From Saccharina japonica (taxonomy: Eukaryota > Sar > Phaeophyceae > Laminariales > Laminariaceae), in the NCBI GenBank assembly GCA_008828725.1, contig MEHQ01000235.1:62001-126000 (forward strand): a stretch of 64,000 nt of DNA, given 5' to 3'. The notes below the pieces were generated by a model. It was not told the DNA's origin, ran no database searches, and saw only the letters and a list, made by a program, of their open reading frames with translations. A program made the translations under genes and the position numbers. This document shows positions 35,716 through 46,602 of this stretch, in pieces. Every line of letters begins with the position of its first letter. Position 1 is the first letter of the stretch.

Positions 35716-36059
35716 GTAAGCGTCGATCGATTCCGAGAAAGTTCGAGCAAAACTCTACCGGCCCTCTCAGTAGAAAGTGCTCCCACAAGAAACTCAGCCT
35801 AAACATTGCGGGGGAACTAAGAAAGTCGACAGCTAATATCCTGAAGTCAGTGTGGGGACACACCCCTTTCTCAAAGAAGAAAGTCAGCCTAAGCCCGATT
35901 TCTGGTTTCTTATGAGCGGGCCGGTACTGTAATATAATATCATTCTACCACCCTGCCTCTATAAATAAATATGGTGGCTGGGTGGGTACACGATAAAAGT
36001 TGTTGTGTGCGACATTTGTCAGTTTTCACTTTCGAGCCGGGACACGTTTTAGATAACTC

Positions 36060-36365
36060 GTCCTTATTTTCTTGGATGTACGTAACCTCGATACCTACCC
36101 GGGTATCGGGTATACACGTCGACGAAGTACTCGGGTTCAGGTACGAGCTCAGGCACGACCTCAATACCTTACCTACGTTTTAGGTACGTTTGGTACGGAC
36201 CCCGATACCTTACCTAAGTGTTAGGTACGTTAGGTACGGACGTCGATACCTTACCCAAGTTTTAGATACGTCGATACCTTGACTAAGTTTTAGGTACGTT
36301 ATGTACGGCCATCAATCATTACCCGGGTATCGGGTATACCCGTCGAAATTCATTAGTTTTCACTT
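36060..36365. repeat. Short TACCTTACC/TTAGGTACGT satellite with inverted borders
   Basis: About four units of CGATACCTTACCTAAGTTTT plus AGGTACGTTAGGTACGGAC, ~45 bases apart. Both borders carry TACCCGGGTATCGGGTATAC, and outside these lies AGTTTTCACTTTCGA on both sides (36018-36032, 36354-36368). The layout (palindromic modules around a short-period array) resembles the 3.7-5.8 kb satellite. Confidence 0.75.
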
Positions 36366-36610
36366 TCGAAAGACACGATATCTCATAGCCGTTTGTACGG
36401 TGGGTCCCAGAAGCAATGCTTTCCCGACACCCCACTGATACGGAGGACCGTAATAAATGTGGGACCACGTATTTTATTACGGGGGACCATCGAGGACGCA
36501 CTAAAACCCACCAGTATATATATACATCATGGCGACATCATGATGACGCGTGCGACCATAGAGGTAGCACGTTCTGGCTGGAATGCTTTCTGAATGACGG
36601 GGCTCCTTAA

Positions 36611-36699
36611 CCCTTTTAGGACTGCAGTCCCGTTTTGGAGACAAACCACTCAAATTCTAAGTAATTTGTCCCCCAAACGGGACTGCAGTCCTATGAGGG
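36611..36699. mobile_element. 89-bp MITE with ~35-bp terminal inverted repeats, piggyBac-like
   Basis: Left end CCCTTTTAGGACTGCAGTCC, right end GGACTGCAGTCCTATGAGGG; the arms stay complementary to about 35 bases (CCCGTTTTGGAGACAAA against TTTGTCCCCCAAACGGG). TTAA precedes the left end and TTAT follows the right, suggesting a TTAA target site. No coding capacity. Confidence 0.75.
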
Positions 36700-36703
36700 T
36701 TAT

Positions 36704-37014
36704 AATCCCAAATCGTCGTAATTTCGTTCTTGTGTAGCACTGTTTTTCGTTTTACACTTAGGACCATGGGATTGTTCATCAGGTACATATATAGCACTTT
36801 TGTTTTCCTCCAAAAACAGTTTTTGGGTGAGAGAGCTCCTCAAGTGACCACCCTCAGAAAGAGCACGGCGCACCTCTACCCGTAGCATGCATCACATGTC
36901 ATGGCTGCGTAGATACAACTGCTGTTTAAAGCACTTGTTGAGATCCAGTCTTGGGTACCGGTGTTTCTGGAATGGAATACTTCTATTTTATCCTACCGGT
37001 ATGCGAAGTATACA
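36704..37014. other. No gene seen
   Basis: Intron sequence without recognisable repeats. 36830-36890 (GAGAGCTCCTCAAGTGACCA, CTACCCGTAGCATGCATCA) resembles 54218-54282, a small dispersed repeat. Confidence 0.4.
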
Positions 37015-37077
37015 GGGAGGGAGGAAGAGGCCCACACCGCCTCTTATTATACAAAATCCCAAAGGATGAGGAGGAGG
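37015..37077 (+). pseudogene. Partial, frameshifted copy of the calreticulin penultimate exon
   Basis: GAGGCCCACACCGCCT at 37028-37043 is identical to the exon (35677-35692), and CCAAAGGATGAGGAGGAGGTGCGT matches its end and the donor region. The middle (CTTATTATACAAAAT) is rearranged and shifts the frame, so it cannot serve as an alternative exon. Confidence 0.5.
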
Positions 37078-37372
37078 TGCGTCCCTGAATAAATGCATTT
37101 CTGTGGGCAGTGGAACCAAGGGCGTAAAAAAAAGAGAGAAAACGACACCACACTCGTAGGAAGGCCAGAATGAAAAAAAACCGGATCGCTGTGATCACAG
37201 GACAAAATGAGCGAAAACCATTGATTTTTCCGTTTTTATTTTTTGTTTTTAACTTGGTTTAAGAGAGACCCCCGTATTTTTTTTCGCTGGGGGGGGGGGG
37301 GGGGGGGGGGCGTACTCATTTGTTGCTTGCCTTAGTCATTTGACCATTGACCACGCATCCCTTTCGAGACGG

Positions 37373-37602
37373 AGTTTTTTTCTCTTGCATGCACCTGGAT
37401 TGCTAGCAGGGTAGGTCTTGCCTGTCGTATATGGCGTTGCATTGTCTGCTCTGCTTACTGCACTGAGTGTAGTATCTCTGTGTCGTAGTTTTGTGACCAC
37501 AGAACTGGTACCTTTTTAGGATGAAGAATCGGCACGGACACTGGGTGTGCTGGATGTCGACGGGTAGAAAGGAAGGTTTAATGTGAAGAACACACACACA
37601 CC
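37373..37602 (+). repeat. Short interspersed repeat, copy 3, inserted in LINE A
   Basis: Same element as 14460-14657 (CTGGATTGCTAGCAGGG, GACACTGGGTGTGCTGGATG, GAAGAACACACACACA). LINE B has the empty site (GGAACGGTGCCCCGTCTCG), so it is a true insertion. One end carries a T7 run, which would be a short poly(A) if the element is read on the minus strand. Confidence 0.8.
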
Positions 37603-38683
37603 ATTCCTACTCCTAATAGAGACACCTCGAACGCTTGGGCGCTCATTACGTTGTTTCCATATATTACAAAGAAACGTTTTGCTAATCTTATCACCTTCCT
37701 GTTTAGCCGCCTGTGGCCACCATCTATTTCCTAAGATAGCGATCGTTTTCTCGCTACTATTTAGTGTACCAAACTGCTCCATGTCACACTCGTCTATTTT
37801 ACTCATCTCCTCTAGCACACCCCTTTCCTCCTTGTACCTTTCACATTATCCCACTATGTGAATTTTACTCTCTATGGCTTTGCCACAAGGGCACATCTGT
37901 GCATCTACTTCCTCCTCCTCCCGGCCACTGGTATACCTCCTTCTTTCTGGCAGGTCCAGTTCCCTTACACGAAATCGCAGTTTCAGCTTTTTCGCGAAGT
38001 CCATTGGGCCGTGCAGATACCTTTTCTTTCCTATCCTTTCTCTCAAGCCCCCGTATATCTCTAAGTGTTCTTCCCCTTGCACCTTCTTTCTTAGCGCTCG
38101 CCTTTCCCTTCTTCTACCCTTTCTTTTACTTCTGTCTTGTACCCGCTAAATTTCTCAACGCTTTTTGGTTTCCTATATCCTTCCATACTTTCTCGACTAC
38201 GGTATCCGACCTTATTCCAGCTCGCCCTTTGGTTACTTTCTCCCATACAGCTTTATCAGCTATGGCTGGCAGCCTCTTATTTGGCATGTTCGTTACTTTA
38301 TGTTGCTATTTCAACCTACGCACGTCTCTATTTGTCTTAAGTGGGTACATTCCTAGTTCTGCTCTCAACACTGTATTACTCGTCGTACTTGAGCATCCTA
38401 GAACTTTTTTAGCTGCTGTCATCGGTACTGTTTCCAGCTGTTTCACGAGCTTCGCATTCCCTTCCCATACTTCTCCCGCATATTCTAGCTTTGGTACAAT
38501 CACATTCATCAGTATACTTCTCTTAATTCTAGTGTCAAGGTGCGAGTCTGTTAGAACTGCTTCCATCTTGCCTACGGGTGCCTTACCCTTGCCTATTACT
38601 TTATTTATGTGTGCATCCCAAGAGCAATCTTCTGAGATTTCTACGCCAAGGTACGTATACTGGTCTACGATCGGTAATTCATC
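37603..38683 (-). pseudogene. C-terminal part of LINE A ORF, after nonsense and frameshift
   Basis: The frame continues after the TAA at 38684 (copy B has GAA there): YTYLGVEISEDCSWDAHINK, then EAVLTDSHLDTRIKRSILMN and TAAKKVLGCSSTTSNTVLRA. A TAG at 38306 and a frameshift near 38110 follow. The end carries a CPCGKAIESKIHIVGECE-type Cys/His knuckle (about 37875-37830), typical of LINE C-termini. The last codons run into the 3' tail itself, cut here by the short element. Confidence 0.75.
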
Positions 38684-41647
38684 TTATCCCCACTTCCACT
38701 TACAAGTTACCGGACTCTCCTTATCTTCGTTACATACAACTACTGCGCACTTTTTTACGTTCGCCGTCACTCTCCACTTCCTGGTGTACTCTATTGCCTT
38801 ATCTATTTGTTTCTGCAGTCCTTCGGATGTTTCTGATATGCAGACGAAATAATCCGCAAACATCACTCCCGACACCGTATCTTTCCCCACGGTGACTCCC
38901 TGCGATGCTGCTTCTACTGCTACTATCATGTCATTAATATAAACCTTGAATAGGTTAGGTGATAATGTACATCCCTGTGCATCTCCTTGTGGAATATCAA
39001 CGTACTTCGATATTTCCCCGTCCAACATCACAGCACTTCTCGCACATTCCGTCATCATCATTCTCCACATCTTTCCTCTTATCCCTATTTCCCACAACTT
39101 TTTCCACAGCCCATTTCTCCATACTGTATCGTAGGCCTTCTGTACATCTAAAAAGAAACAGTACGTTGTTAGCCCCGCGTCTTTCCTGCCTTGGATTATC
39201 TTACCTAATGTGTACACATGATCGACGCAGCTACGGTTTGGCCTAAATCCTGCTTGCCCTTCGCTAATCTTTTCTTCCTTCTCCATCATTGTTCCCATTC
39301 TATCGTTCAAAATCTTACAGAACGTTTTACCTACAGTGCTTAGTAGCGTTATTCCCCTATAGTTACCCGGGTCAGCCTTGTCTCCTTTCTTAAACAAGTT
39401 TACTACTACTCCTTCTCTCCATCTCTTAGGTGCGTACTCGTTTTTCCATATCCAGTTATACAACTTAACCATCATGGTAAGCATTCCTTCTCCCCCGTAC
39501 TTCATAAATTCATTAACTATTTGGTCTGCCCCTGCTGCCTTTCTATTCTTAAGTTTAGCTACACACTTCTTAACTTCTTCTCTTGTGAACTCTCCCTGTA
39601 ACCCTTCTGAACCACTGTCTTCCCTTTCTGATGCATCTACGTTCGCCTCTACCCACGCGTTGATATCCTTCTCGAATTCTTCGTCGAACGTTTCGTTGGT
39701 TGTGGGCGTTCCTAGCTTGCGGTAATGCTCTACAAGTACTTCCCTTTTCCCCTTCGAACTACTAACCATTTTACCGTTCTGTGCTCTTAATGTAGCTATC
39801 CCCGTATCTGCCTCTCCTGCTTGTTTGCCTAGTATCCCTTTTATCCCTACCCACATCTGCTTCATCCCGCCATCAAAGTCTTCATTCGTTTTAGTAACTA
39901 CGTCTTTCCATACCCCTTTCTTCTTCTTCTCAACCACCTTTTTTACTTTATTTCTAGCAATACCATACTCCTCCCATCCTGACGTAGTTTTGCTCGATGC
40001 GTATCTTGCGTGTGCCTTTCTCCTTACTCCTATAGCCTCTTTTACTTCGTCATCCCACCATTTTACTGCTCTATTGCATATTATCAACTTCTTTCCTATT
40101 ACTTTACTTGCTGTGGTCTTGACCAATTTCTCCCATCCTTCTATTATCCTCGCTCCTGCATTATCTCTCTCTATATTGTTCTTTGTCGTACCTATGCTTT
40201 CCAGCAGATCGGAAAAATGCTCTGCATTTTTAGTCATCTCTTCTTGGAACTCTTCCCGTTTTTCCTTTACTTCTAGTTTATCTATTCGCCATCTGTACAA
40301 TTTCCTACCGCGCCTATTTTTGATAACTCTCGTCTGCTGGCTGTCTGTCCATATTAGGCAGTGATCCGTAGTTCCTACGTCCGCTGCGCATACATGTACT
40401 TCAGTTTCCTTACTACTTCCGTTTTCTACCACTATAAAGTCAAGAACGGAGCTTTCTCCCTTTTGTATGCACTGTCTAGTCCATTCTGGCTCTGGCTTGT
40501 TTGCTCTACCGTTCAGAGTCTTCATCTCATTGTTCTTAAGGAATTTCAGCATCTCTTCCCCGTTCTTATTCTTTGTTACTTCCCCATACTGTCCAATGTT
40601 CTCGTTCGGGTTGCTTGCCTTCCCAATTCTTGAGTTAAAATCTCCGACTAGTACTACTTCTCCTTGTCTTTTATATTTTTGTACATCTACTGCTATTTCT
40701 CCGAACTTCTTCTGTATATCTTTGACCGTACTCTTCGACTCTGGGGGCATATAGATGTTTCCTAAGAAATAATCTTTCGCTCCCCTCTCCCCTGGTATCT
40801 TTATCCAGATGCTTTCATCGAATTTCGTGTCTTTGATCACTTCTATTATGTCACACAGGTATTCTTTTACTAGGAACCCTACTCCCCCCGCCCCCCTATT
40901 CTTCTTGTTCTGTCCCTTTCTCTTTTTCCCTATCCATGCGTACTCTCCAATTGTGCATCCTATTTCGCCCCCCTCTTTTTCCCACGACTCTTGAATTCCC
41001 ACTATGTCTAAATCGCGCTCACTTACTTGTTCGGCTATTTCTATCCTCTTGCGCTCTTCCGTGGCGAATCCACATACGTTCCATGACCCTATTCTCAGCT
41101 TCTTCTTCGTTTCATTGTTCGCTCGACTCTTGTCTTTCGTTTTTTCTCCTTCGTTGCTACTTCTGTGTTCTTTTCTTTGAGCTTTCTGACTGTTTCCGTT
41201 TCTGGTTTTGTCTTCTTGCTCTACGCCACTGTGTTTCTCTCCCATTCCCTTTGGGCCAGTTACTGTTTCCTGCCTCCCCTTACCTTCGTTCACCCTAGGA
41301 CTACGTCTTAGATTCGCTATTCCATTAGCTATACATACCCTCCACCCTAGTCTTCTAACCCATGCCGACACTTGTTCTGTCTCTAATCTCTGCCACTCCA
41401 TGCTCGCTTTCGGTTTAAGTGTGACTCGAAAATGCTCTCCCTCCCTTTCTACTTGTCCTAATGCAAAGCAGTATAGTCCTACTTCGTCGCACTTCCTCTT
41501 GAACTCTATTCTCGTCATGTCGCTAGGAACTCCGAATACCAGCACTACTAGTACTTTACCCTTCCAGTCTTTCTTACTCCACCTACCCTGCCTCACCGTT
41601 TTTCTCTGAATATCTTCCGAGACTATCTCCAGCTTGTTTTTGTTCAT
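38684..41647 (-). pseudogene. LINE ORF: endonuclease and reverse transcriptase (987 codons)
   Basis: Single frame with an AP-endonuclease-like domain at residues ~185-435 (SWNVCGF with N190, QESW with E220, GDFNSRIG with D336/N338, TTDHC with D428/H429), so target nicking would be endonuclease-based. The RT follows at ~700-960 (KAAGADQIVNEFMKYGG, GNYRGITLLSTVGKTF, GFRPNRSCVDHVYTL, LDVQKAYDTVW, PQGDAQGCTLSPNLF). The catalytic box is FADY (codon TAT at 38849-38851) where FADD is expected: one G-to-T change removing a metal-binding aspartate. Ends at a TAA where copy B has GAA. The coding frame is otherwise well kept, so this copy died recently. Confidence 0.9.
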
Positions 41648-42267
41648 GTTTGTAGTGGGAAATGTTCAAGTTAGTGGGACTTCCCAATCCTACTGTAGTA
41701 CTCGTTGAGGGCCTGGTGTCTTTCAGTTATTTTGCCGGCGCACCACACTAAGTAGTGTCTCCAACGCGGGCTCGTAGCCTGGAGCCAAGTTCAACACCCT
41801 TACAACACAAGTACCCCACGTTTGTGTCAGGCGATCTGCATGGTAACCATTCTGGCGTCCCACGACCGTATCTTCTATCTTCTTGCCCCGCTGCTGTACT
41901 GGTTACTTTCCTCCAGGGAGGTCATTTTTACCATGCAAGGTTACCGTGCAAGGTTCAAGGACGGCTTGCATAACACAAAGTCTTACTCACACATCGGGAT
42001 GCCCCGTACGTCGCTTCCTCCATCGTATGTACGTTTACCCCACTAATGCTCCCGAGTAGACCATCGCTGCCGAAAGCTTGGCCAACGATTCCCCTACACT
42101 TTGTACCAGCTTCTATCCTTCAAGATGTCAAGATATCTACGTACCGCTTGGTGCTCCGTCTCTTCGGTCGTGTGGTCGGTTAATGGCAAGGCGTTTGTTT
42201 CATGAGTTCAATAGGCGTGACTTCATGTCATGCATCATCCACCTCTCCCCTTCATTCGGCGCATGGT

Positions 42268-42767
42268 ATGTGCACCAAGTTTCAGGGGTTCAGGACGATG
42301 ACAGACCAGATTTCCACGGCCCAATGGAAATCGGTAAGGTTTTCCGGGTGTCTCACCACGAGACCCCAACCTTTATGTGAATTGACCATGTCGGGGTGAC
42401 CTTGCTGTATCTATGTGTGTGCATGTAGGGCGGTCCCTTGTCATGCTGGGTTTTTGGTCTATGCTTTAATTTGTTCACTATATATTACCTGATACGATAT
42501 GGGAGATGATATATATTTATTTCTGGTTTGTGTTTTGGTATGTGGAAAAAAAACTGGTTAGTTTAGTAATTTCATGTCTCTTGCGTTTTGATATGAGAAA
42601 AAAAAACTGATTAGTTGAGTAGTTTCATGTCTATGTCTGGTTTGTGTTTTGATATGGGGAAACAAAAACTGGTTAGTTTAGTATTTTCATGTCTATTTCC
42701 GGTTTGTGTTTTGATATGAGGAAAAAAACTGGCTAGCTCAGTAGTTTCACGTCTACAGTCTGGCGGC
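42268..42767. repeat. Spacer with a ~60-bp tandem repeat (four units)
   Basis: 42525-42757: four units of GGTTTGTGTTTTGATATG, an A-run, CTGGTTAGTTTAGTA and TTTCATGTCT, with small length changes. 42268-42520 shows no gene. Confidence 0.75.
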
Positions 42768-43316
42768 TTGTTTTACAGCGTCGTTGCCACTCGACGCCAA
42801 CCCATATGGGGAGGGGGTGTAGCTATGTCGTGCACGGCCGTAGTCATATGACCGTAGACCATCGCATCCCTACAATGCCGGGACGGAGGACGTTGGGTTT
42901 TCACCAACCAGGCAGACATTGCTTGAACCAAGCGCGAAGCGCCGTGGGGTATTGGGCGAGTCGCATGGAGGGTGAGCTGCATCCTGCTAAGAACTGCCTC
43001 TGAGGCGGACTTGCATATGGACGACAGCTTCAATGAGTTAATTTAATGTCTGGTGTGGCCACTTCCGGAGACAGCAATGGGTTTTACTATGTAACTGCCT
43101 CGCGGACGCCTTACCATATTAACACTACGTGATACGACCATTCCCCTTGTGCGGAGCAAAGGTTCTCCACCCCGCACAAATGATCTACTCGACCGCCAGC
43201 TTGGGTGACCGCCAAAAAAAAAACAAAGAAAAAACGGCACCCTGGTTGTCTAGCTCACGCAGCGAGTGGCGCGTTTTACAGCGTCGTTGCCAACCGACGC
43301 CAACCCAACCTATAAA
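42768..43316 (-). repeat. SINE-like repeat: full copy plus the head of a second
   Basis: Minus orientation. The full copy covers 43316-42808 (head GGTTGGGTTGGCGTCGGTTG, hairpin CCGCCTCAGAGGCAG, tail CATAGCTACACCCCC). A 40-base head of another copy follows directly at 42807-42768, so copies sit head to tail. Confidence 0.9.
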
Positions 43317-43418
43317 TATATAATATAATACTCGTATGGGTTGGGGGGTAATTAAAAGCGAAGTTGACTTATTGTTTCCTGGGATCCCAACGGTCCGGTC
43401 CTTCCCTCCAATATAGGG

Positions 43419-43527
43419 CGGGGGGGGTGTGTACTCATGTTGTGCACGGCCGTAGTCATATGACCATAGACCCTCGCATCCCTACAATGCCGGGACGGAG
43501 CGCGTTGGGTTTTCACCAACCAGGCAG
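43419..43527 (-). repeat. SINE-like repeat, 5'-truncated tail
   Basis: Last ~100 bases of the family (CTGCCTGGTTGGTGAAAACC to CAACATGAGTACACACCCCC, minus strand). Beyond the tail, at 43418-43340, it shares a ~70-base stretch (CCTATATTGGAGGGAAGGAC) with 44660-44700. Confidence 0.8.
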
Positions 43528-43682
43528 CCATCAGTCGAGACGGCTGGATTGTTATCGGGCAATAATCATACGTATCAAGATCCACACCATCCACACCATG
43601 ACAACAACCAGAAGCGTCATCAACACCAACATCCACAACCACCCCGATAAAGCAACCACAACTCCCCCCCCCCCTCCTCCCC

Positions 43683-44166
43683 GCGTCGGTTGGCAACGAC
43701 GCTGTAAAACACGCCACTTGCTGCGTGAGCTAGACAACCAGGGTGCCGTTTTTTTTTTTTTTTTTTTTTTGGCGGTCACCAAAGCTGGCGGTCGAGTAGA
43801 TCATTTGTGCGGGGTGAAGAACCTTTGCTTGCACAAGGGGAATGTCGTACACGTAGTGTTAATATGGTAAGGCGTCCGCGAGGCAGTTACATAGTCCCAT
43901 TGCTGTCTCCGGAAGTGGCCACACCAGAAATTAAATTAACTCATTGAAGCTGTCGTCCATATGCAAGTCCGCCTCAGAGGCGGTTCTTAGCAGGATGCAG
44001 CTCCCCTCCATGCGACTCGCCCAATACCTCACGGCGTTCGCGCTTGGTGCAAGCAATGTCTGCCTGGTTGGTGAAAACCCACGGCTCCGTCCCGGCATTG
44101 TAGGGATGCGAGGGTCTATGGTCATAGACTACGGCCGTGCACAACATGAGTACCCCCCCCCCCCCC
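43683..44166 (+). repeat. SINE-like repeat, near-full copy
   Basis: Starts inside the head (GCGTCGGTTGGCAACGACGC). Has a 22-base T run where others have 8-10, the CCGCCTCAGAGGCGG hairpin, and a poly(C) of ~14. Confidence 0.9.
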
Positions 44167-44174
44167 TCCCTGGA

Positions 44175-44655
44175 TATGGGTTGGCGTCGAGTGGCAACGA
44201 CGCTGTAAAACATGCCTCTCACTGCGTGAGCTAGACAGCCAGGGTACCGTTTTTTGTTGTTGTTTGTTTTTGGCGGTTACCCAGGCTGGTGGTCGAGTTA
44301 GATCATTTGTGCGGGGTGGAGAACCTTTGCTCCGCACAAGGGGGATGATCGTACCACGTAGTGTGATATGGTAAGGCATTCATGAGGCAGATACATAGTG
44401 CTCCCATTGCTGTCTCAGGAAGTAGCCACACCAGACATTAAATTAACTCATTGAAGCTGTCATCCATATGCAAGTCCGCCTGACAAGCGGTTCTTAGTAG
44501 GATGCAACTCACCCTTCATGCGACTCGCCCAACACCTCACGACGCTTCGCGCTTGGTGCTAGCAATGTCTGCCTGGTCGGTGAAAACCCACGACTCTCCG
44601 TCCCGGCATTGTAGGGATGCGAGGGTCTATGGTCATAGACTGGCCCACAACATAG
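44175..44655 (+). repeat. SINE-like repeat, subfamily with CCTGACAAGCGG
   Basis: Follows the previous copy's poly(C) directly. Has the variant hairpin CCGCCTGACAAGCGG as in 34861-35389. The tail is rearranged (GGTCATAGACTGGCCCACAA). Confidence 0.85.
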
Positions 44656-44720
44656 CACACCCGCATATTGGAGGGAGGACCGAGTTGGCCAGAAAAATAG
44701 CAACTCGTTTATCCCCCCCC

Positions 44721-45252
44721 CTATAGAGATATATATATATTTATAGGTTGGGTTGGCGTCGGTTGGCAACGACGCTGTAAAACGACGCCACTCGCTGCGT
44801 GAGCTAGACAACCAGGGTGCCGTTTTTTTTTGTTTTTTTTTGGGGGTCACCCAAAGCTGGCGGTCGAGTAGATCATTTGTGCGGAGTGGAGAACCTTTGC
44901 TCGCCATGGGGAATGGTCGTATCACGTAGTGTTAATATGGTAAGGCATCCGCGAGGCAAGTTACATAGTAAAACCCATTGCTGTCTCCGGAAGTGGCCAC
45001 ACCTGAAATTAAATTAACTCATTGAAGCTGTCGTCCNATATGCAAGTCCGCCTCAGAGGCGTTCTTAGCAGGATGCAGCTCACCCTCCATGCGACTCTGC
45101 CCAATACCCCACGGCGCTTCGCGCTTGGTCAAGCAATATCTGACCTGGTTGGTGAAAACCCAACGTCGCTTCGTCCCGGCATTGTAGGGATGCGATGGGT
45201 CTACTGGTCATATGACTACGGCCGTGCACGACATGAGCTACACCCCCCCCCC
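44721..45252 (+). repeat. SINE-like repeat, full copy with AT leader
   Basis: Leader CCCCTATAGAGATATATATA then GGTTGGGTTGGCGTCGGTTG. Ends CATGAGCTACACCCCCC. One ambiguous base (N, 45037). Confidence 0.9.
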
Positions 45253-45253
45253 C

Positions 45254-45334
45254 ATCTCCGTCTCAAAAGGGATGCGTGGTCAACGGTCAAATGACTAAAG
45301 CAAGCAACAAATGAGTACCCCCCCCCCGCCCCCG
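45254..45334 (+). mobile_element. LINE 3' tail fragment with poly(C)
   Basis: CCGTCTCAAAAGGGATGCGT, GGTCAAATGACTAAAGCAAG, CAACAAATGAGTACCCCCCC: the last ~65 bases of the LINE. It directly follows a SINE-like copy's poly(C). Confidence 0.8.
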
Positions 45335-45368
45335 CTATGGTCATAAATATATGATATTTTTGAAGCAG

Positions 45369-45633
45369 ATTGGCCATGCCCCGACCAATTTATCGAATTT
45401 GGACACAGTGTAGATCATGTACTAACCAACACACTTGCCGCCTGCCCTTTTTTTTTTTTTTTTTCTCGAGAGAGATACGACGATCCAAAAATCGAAAAAC
45501 ATGCAAAAGCGGTCAAAACTACTTGGAAAAAGAAAATCAAAGAGGGCAGGCGGCCGGTATTTTTGCACGTACGGTTCAAAGACGTGGTTAAAATGTCAGA
45601 GTAAAACTCTCAAAATTGGTCGGGGCATGGCGG
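45369..45633. repeat. Foldback/MITE-like element
   Basis: GGCCATGCCCCGACCAATTT near the left end and its complement (AAATTGGTCGGGGCATGGCG) at the right end. An inner pair GCCGCCTGCCC / GGGCAGGCGGC is also inverted. A T18 run lies inside. No coding sequence. Target duplication not evident. Confidence 0.65.
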
Positions 45634-45987
45634 AAATACCATTTTTCCGTTTTTACTTGACTTATATATATAATCGAGTTTTGGTCATATCTCTTGATGG
45701 GTGGAGAATTGGGCAACGAGACTTACATCGATCTTCTCCTTGTGTCTTCAGCATTGTCTCCATCAAATTTTATGTTGATCGAAAATGACATTTTTTATAC
45801 GAAATTAGAATGAAAACAATGTTGTTTTCGAGTTTTCGCGGATATCTCGTTTTTTCATGTACCGTTTTTTTTTGCACAAGCACTGGTATGTTAGGGTTGG
45901 CGTTTCAAATTTGTGTAGCCTAATTAGCAGTGGTTCACGAGATTCGACTTTAGGAAGCTTTGTACGTTTCTTGGCTGGCCCAGCTCG
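45634..45987. other. No gene seen
   Basis: AT-rich intron sequence. ATCTCTTGATGGGTGGAGAATT and ATATCTCGTTTTTTCATGTA words suggest an old repeat, not identifiable. Confidence 0.35.
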
Positions 45988-46602
45988 TACCATGCGCCAA
46001 ATAAAGGGGAGGGGTGGATGATGCATGACATGAAGTCACGCCTATTGAACTCATGAAACACATGCCTTGCCATTGACCGACCACACGACCAAAGAGACGG
46101 AGCACCAAATGGTACGTAGATATCTTGACATTTTGAAGGATAGAAATCGGTACAAAGTGTAGGGGGATTGTTGGCCAAGCTTTCGGCAGCGATGGTCTAC
46201 TCGGGAGCATTAGTGGGGTAGCTACCCACTGTGAAACGTACATACGACGGAGGACGCGACGTACGGGGCATCCCGATGTGTGAGTAAGACTTTGTGTTAT
46301 GCAAGCTGTCCTTGAACCTTGCACGGTAAAAATGACCCCCCTGAAGGAAAGTAACCAGTACAGCAGCGAGGCAAGTAGATAAAAGATACGTTCGTGGGAC
46401 GCCAGGATGGTTACCATGCAGATCGCCTGACACAAACGTTGGGTACTTGTGTTAAGGGTGTTGAACTTGGCTCCAGGCTACGAGCCCGTGTTGGAGACAC
46501 TACTTAGTGTGGTGCGCTGGCAAAATAACTGAAAGACACCAGACCCTCAACGAGTACTAGGATTGGGAAGTCCCAGTAACTTGAACATTTCCCACTACAA
46601 AC

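Larger units (their letters stand above)
37289..42267 (-). mobile_element. LINE (APE endonuclease/RT retrotransposon), copy A
   Basis: Read on the minus strand: 5' UTR about 42267-41648, one long ORF from 41647, and a 3' end followed by a 22-base C run (22 G on the + strand, 37289-37310). The 5' UTR and ORF match copy B (45988-50484), fixing both limits. No CCHC ORF1 gene is visible before the ORF; the N-terminal ~180 residues (DMTRIEFKRKCDEVGLYCFA) may fill that role. A ~230-base short element is inserted near the 3' end (37373-37602). Confidence 0.9.

Noticed and set aside
38684..38686. Stop codon within the LINE considered as readthrough or recoding
   Set aside because: Copy B has GAA at the same place, so TAA is a simple nonsense change.
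37764..38852. 362-codon + strand open frame, and the similar 295-codon minus frame at 50116-49229
   Set aside because: Both are antisense to the LINE C-terminal region and arise because the LINE's A-rich codons leave the other strand free of stops.
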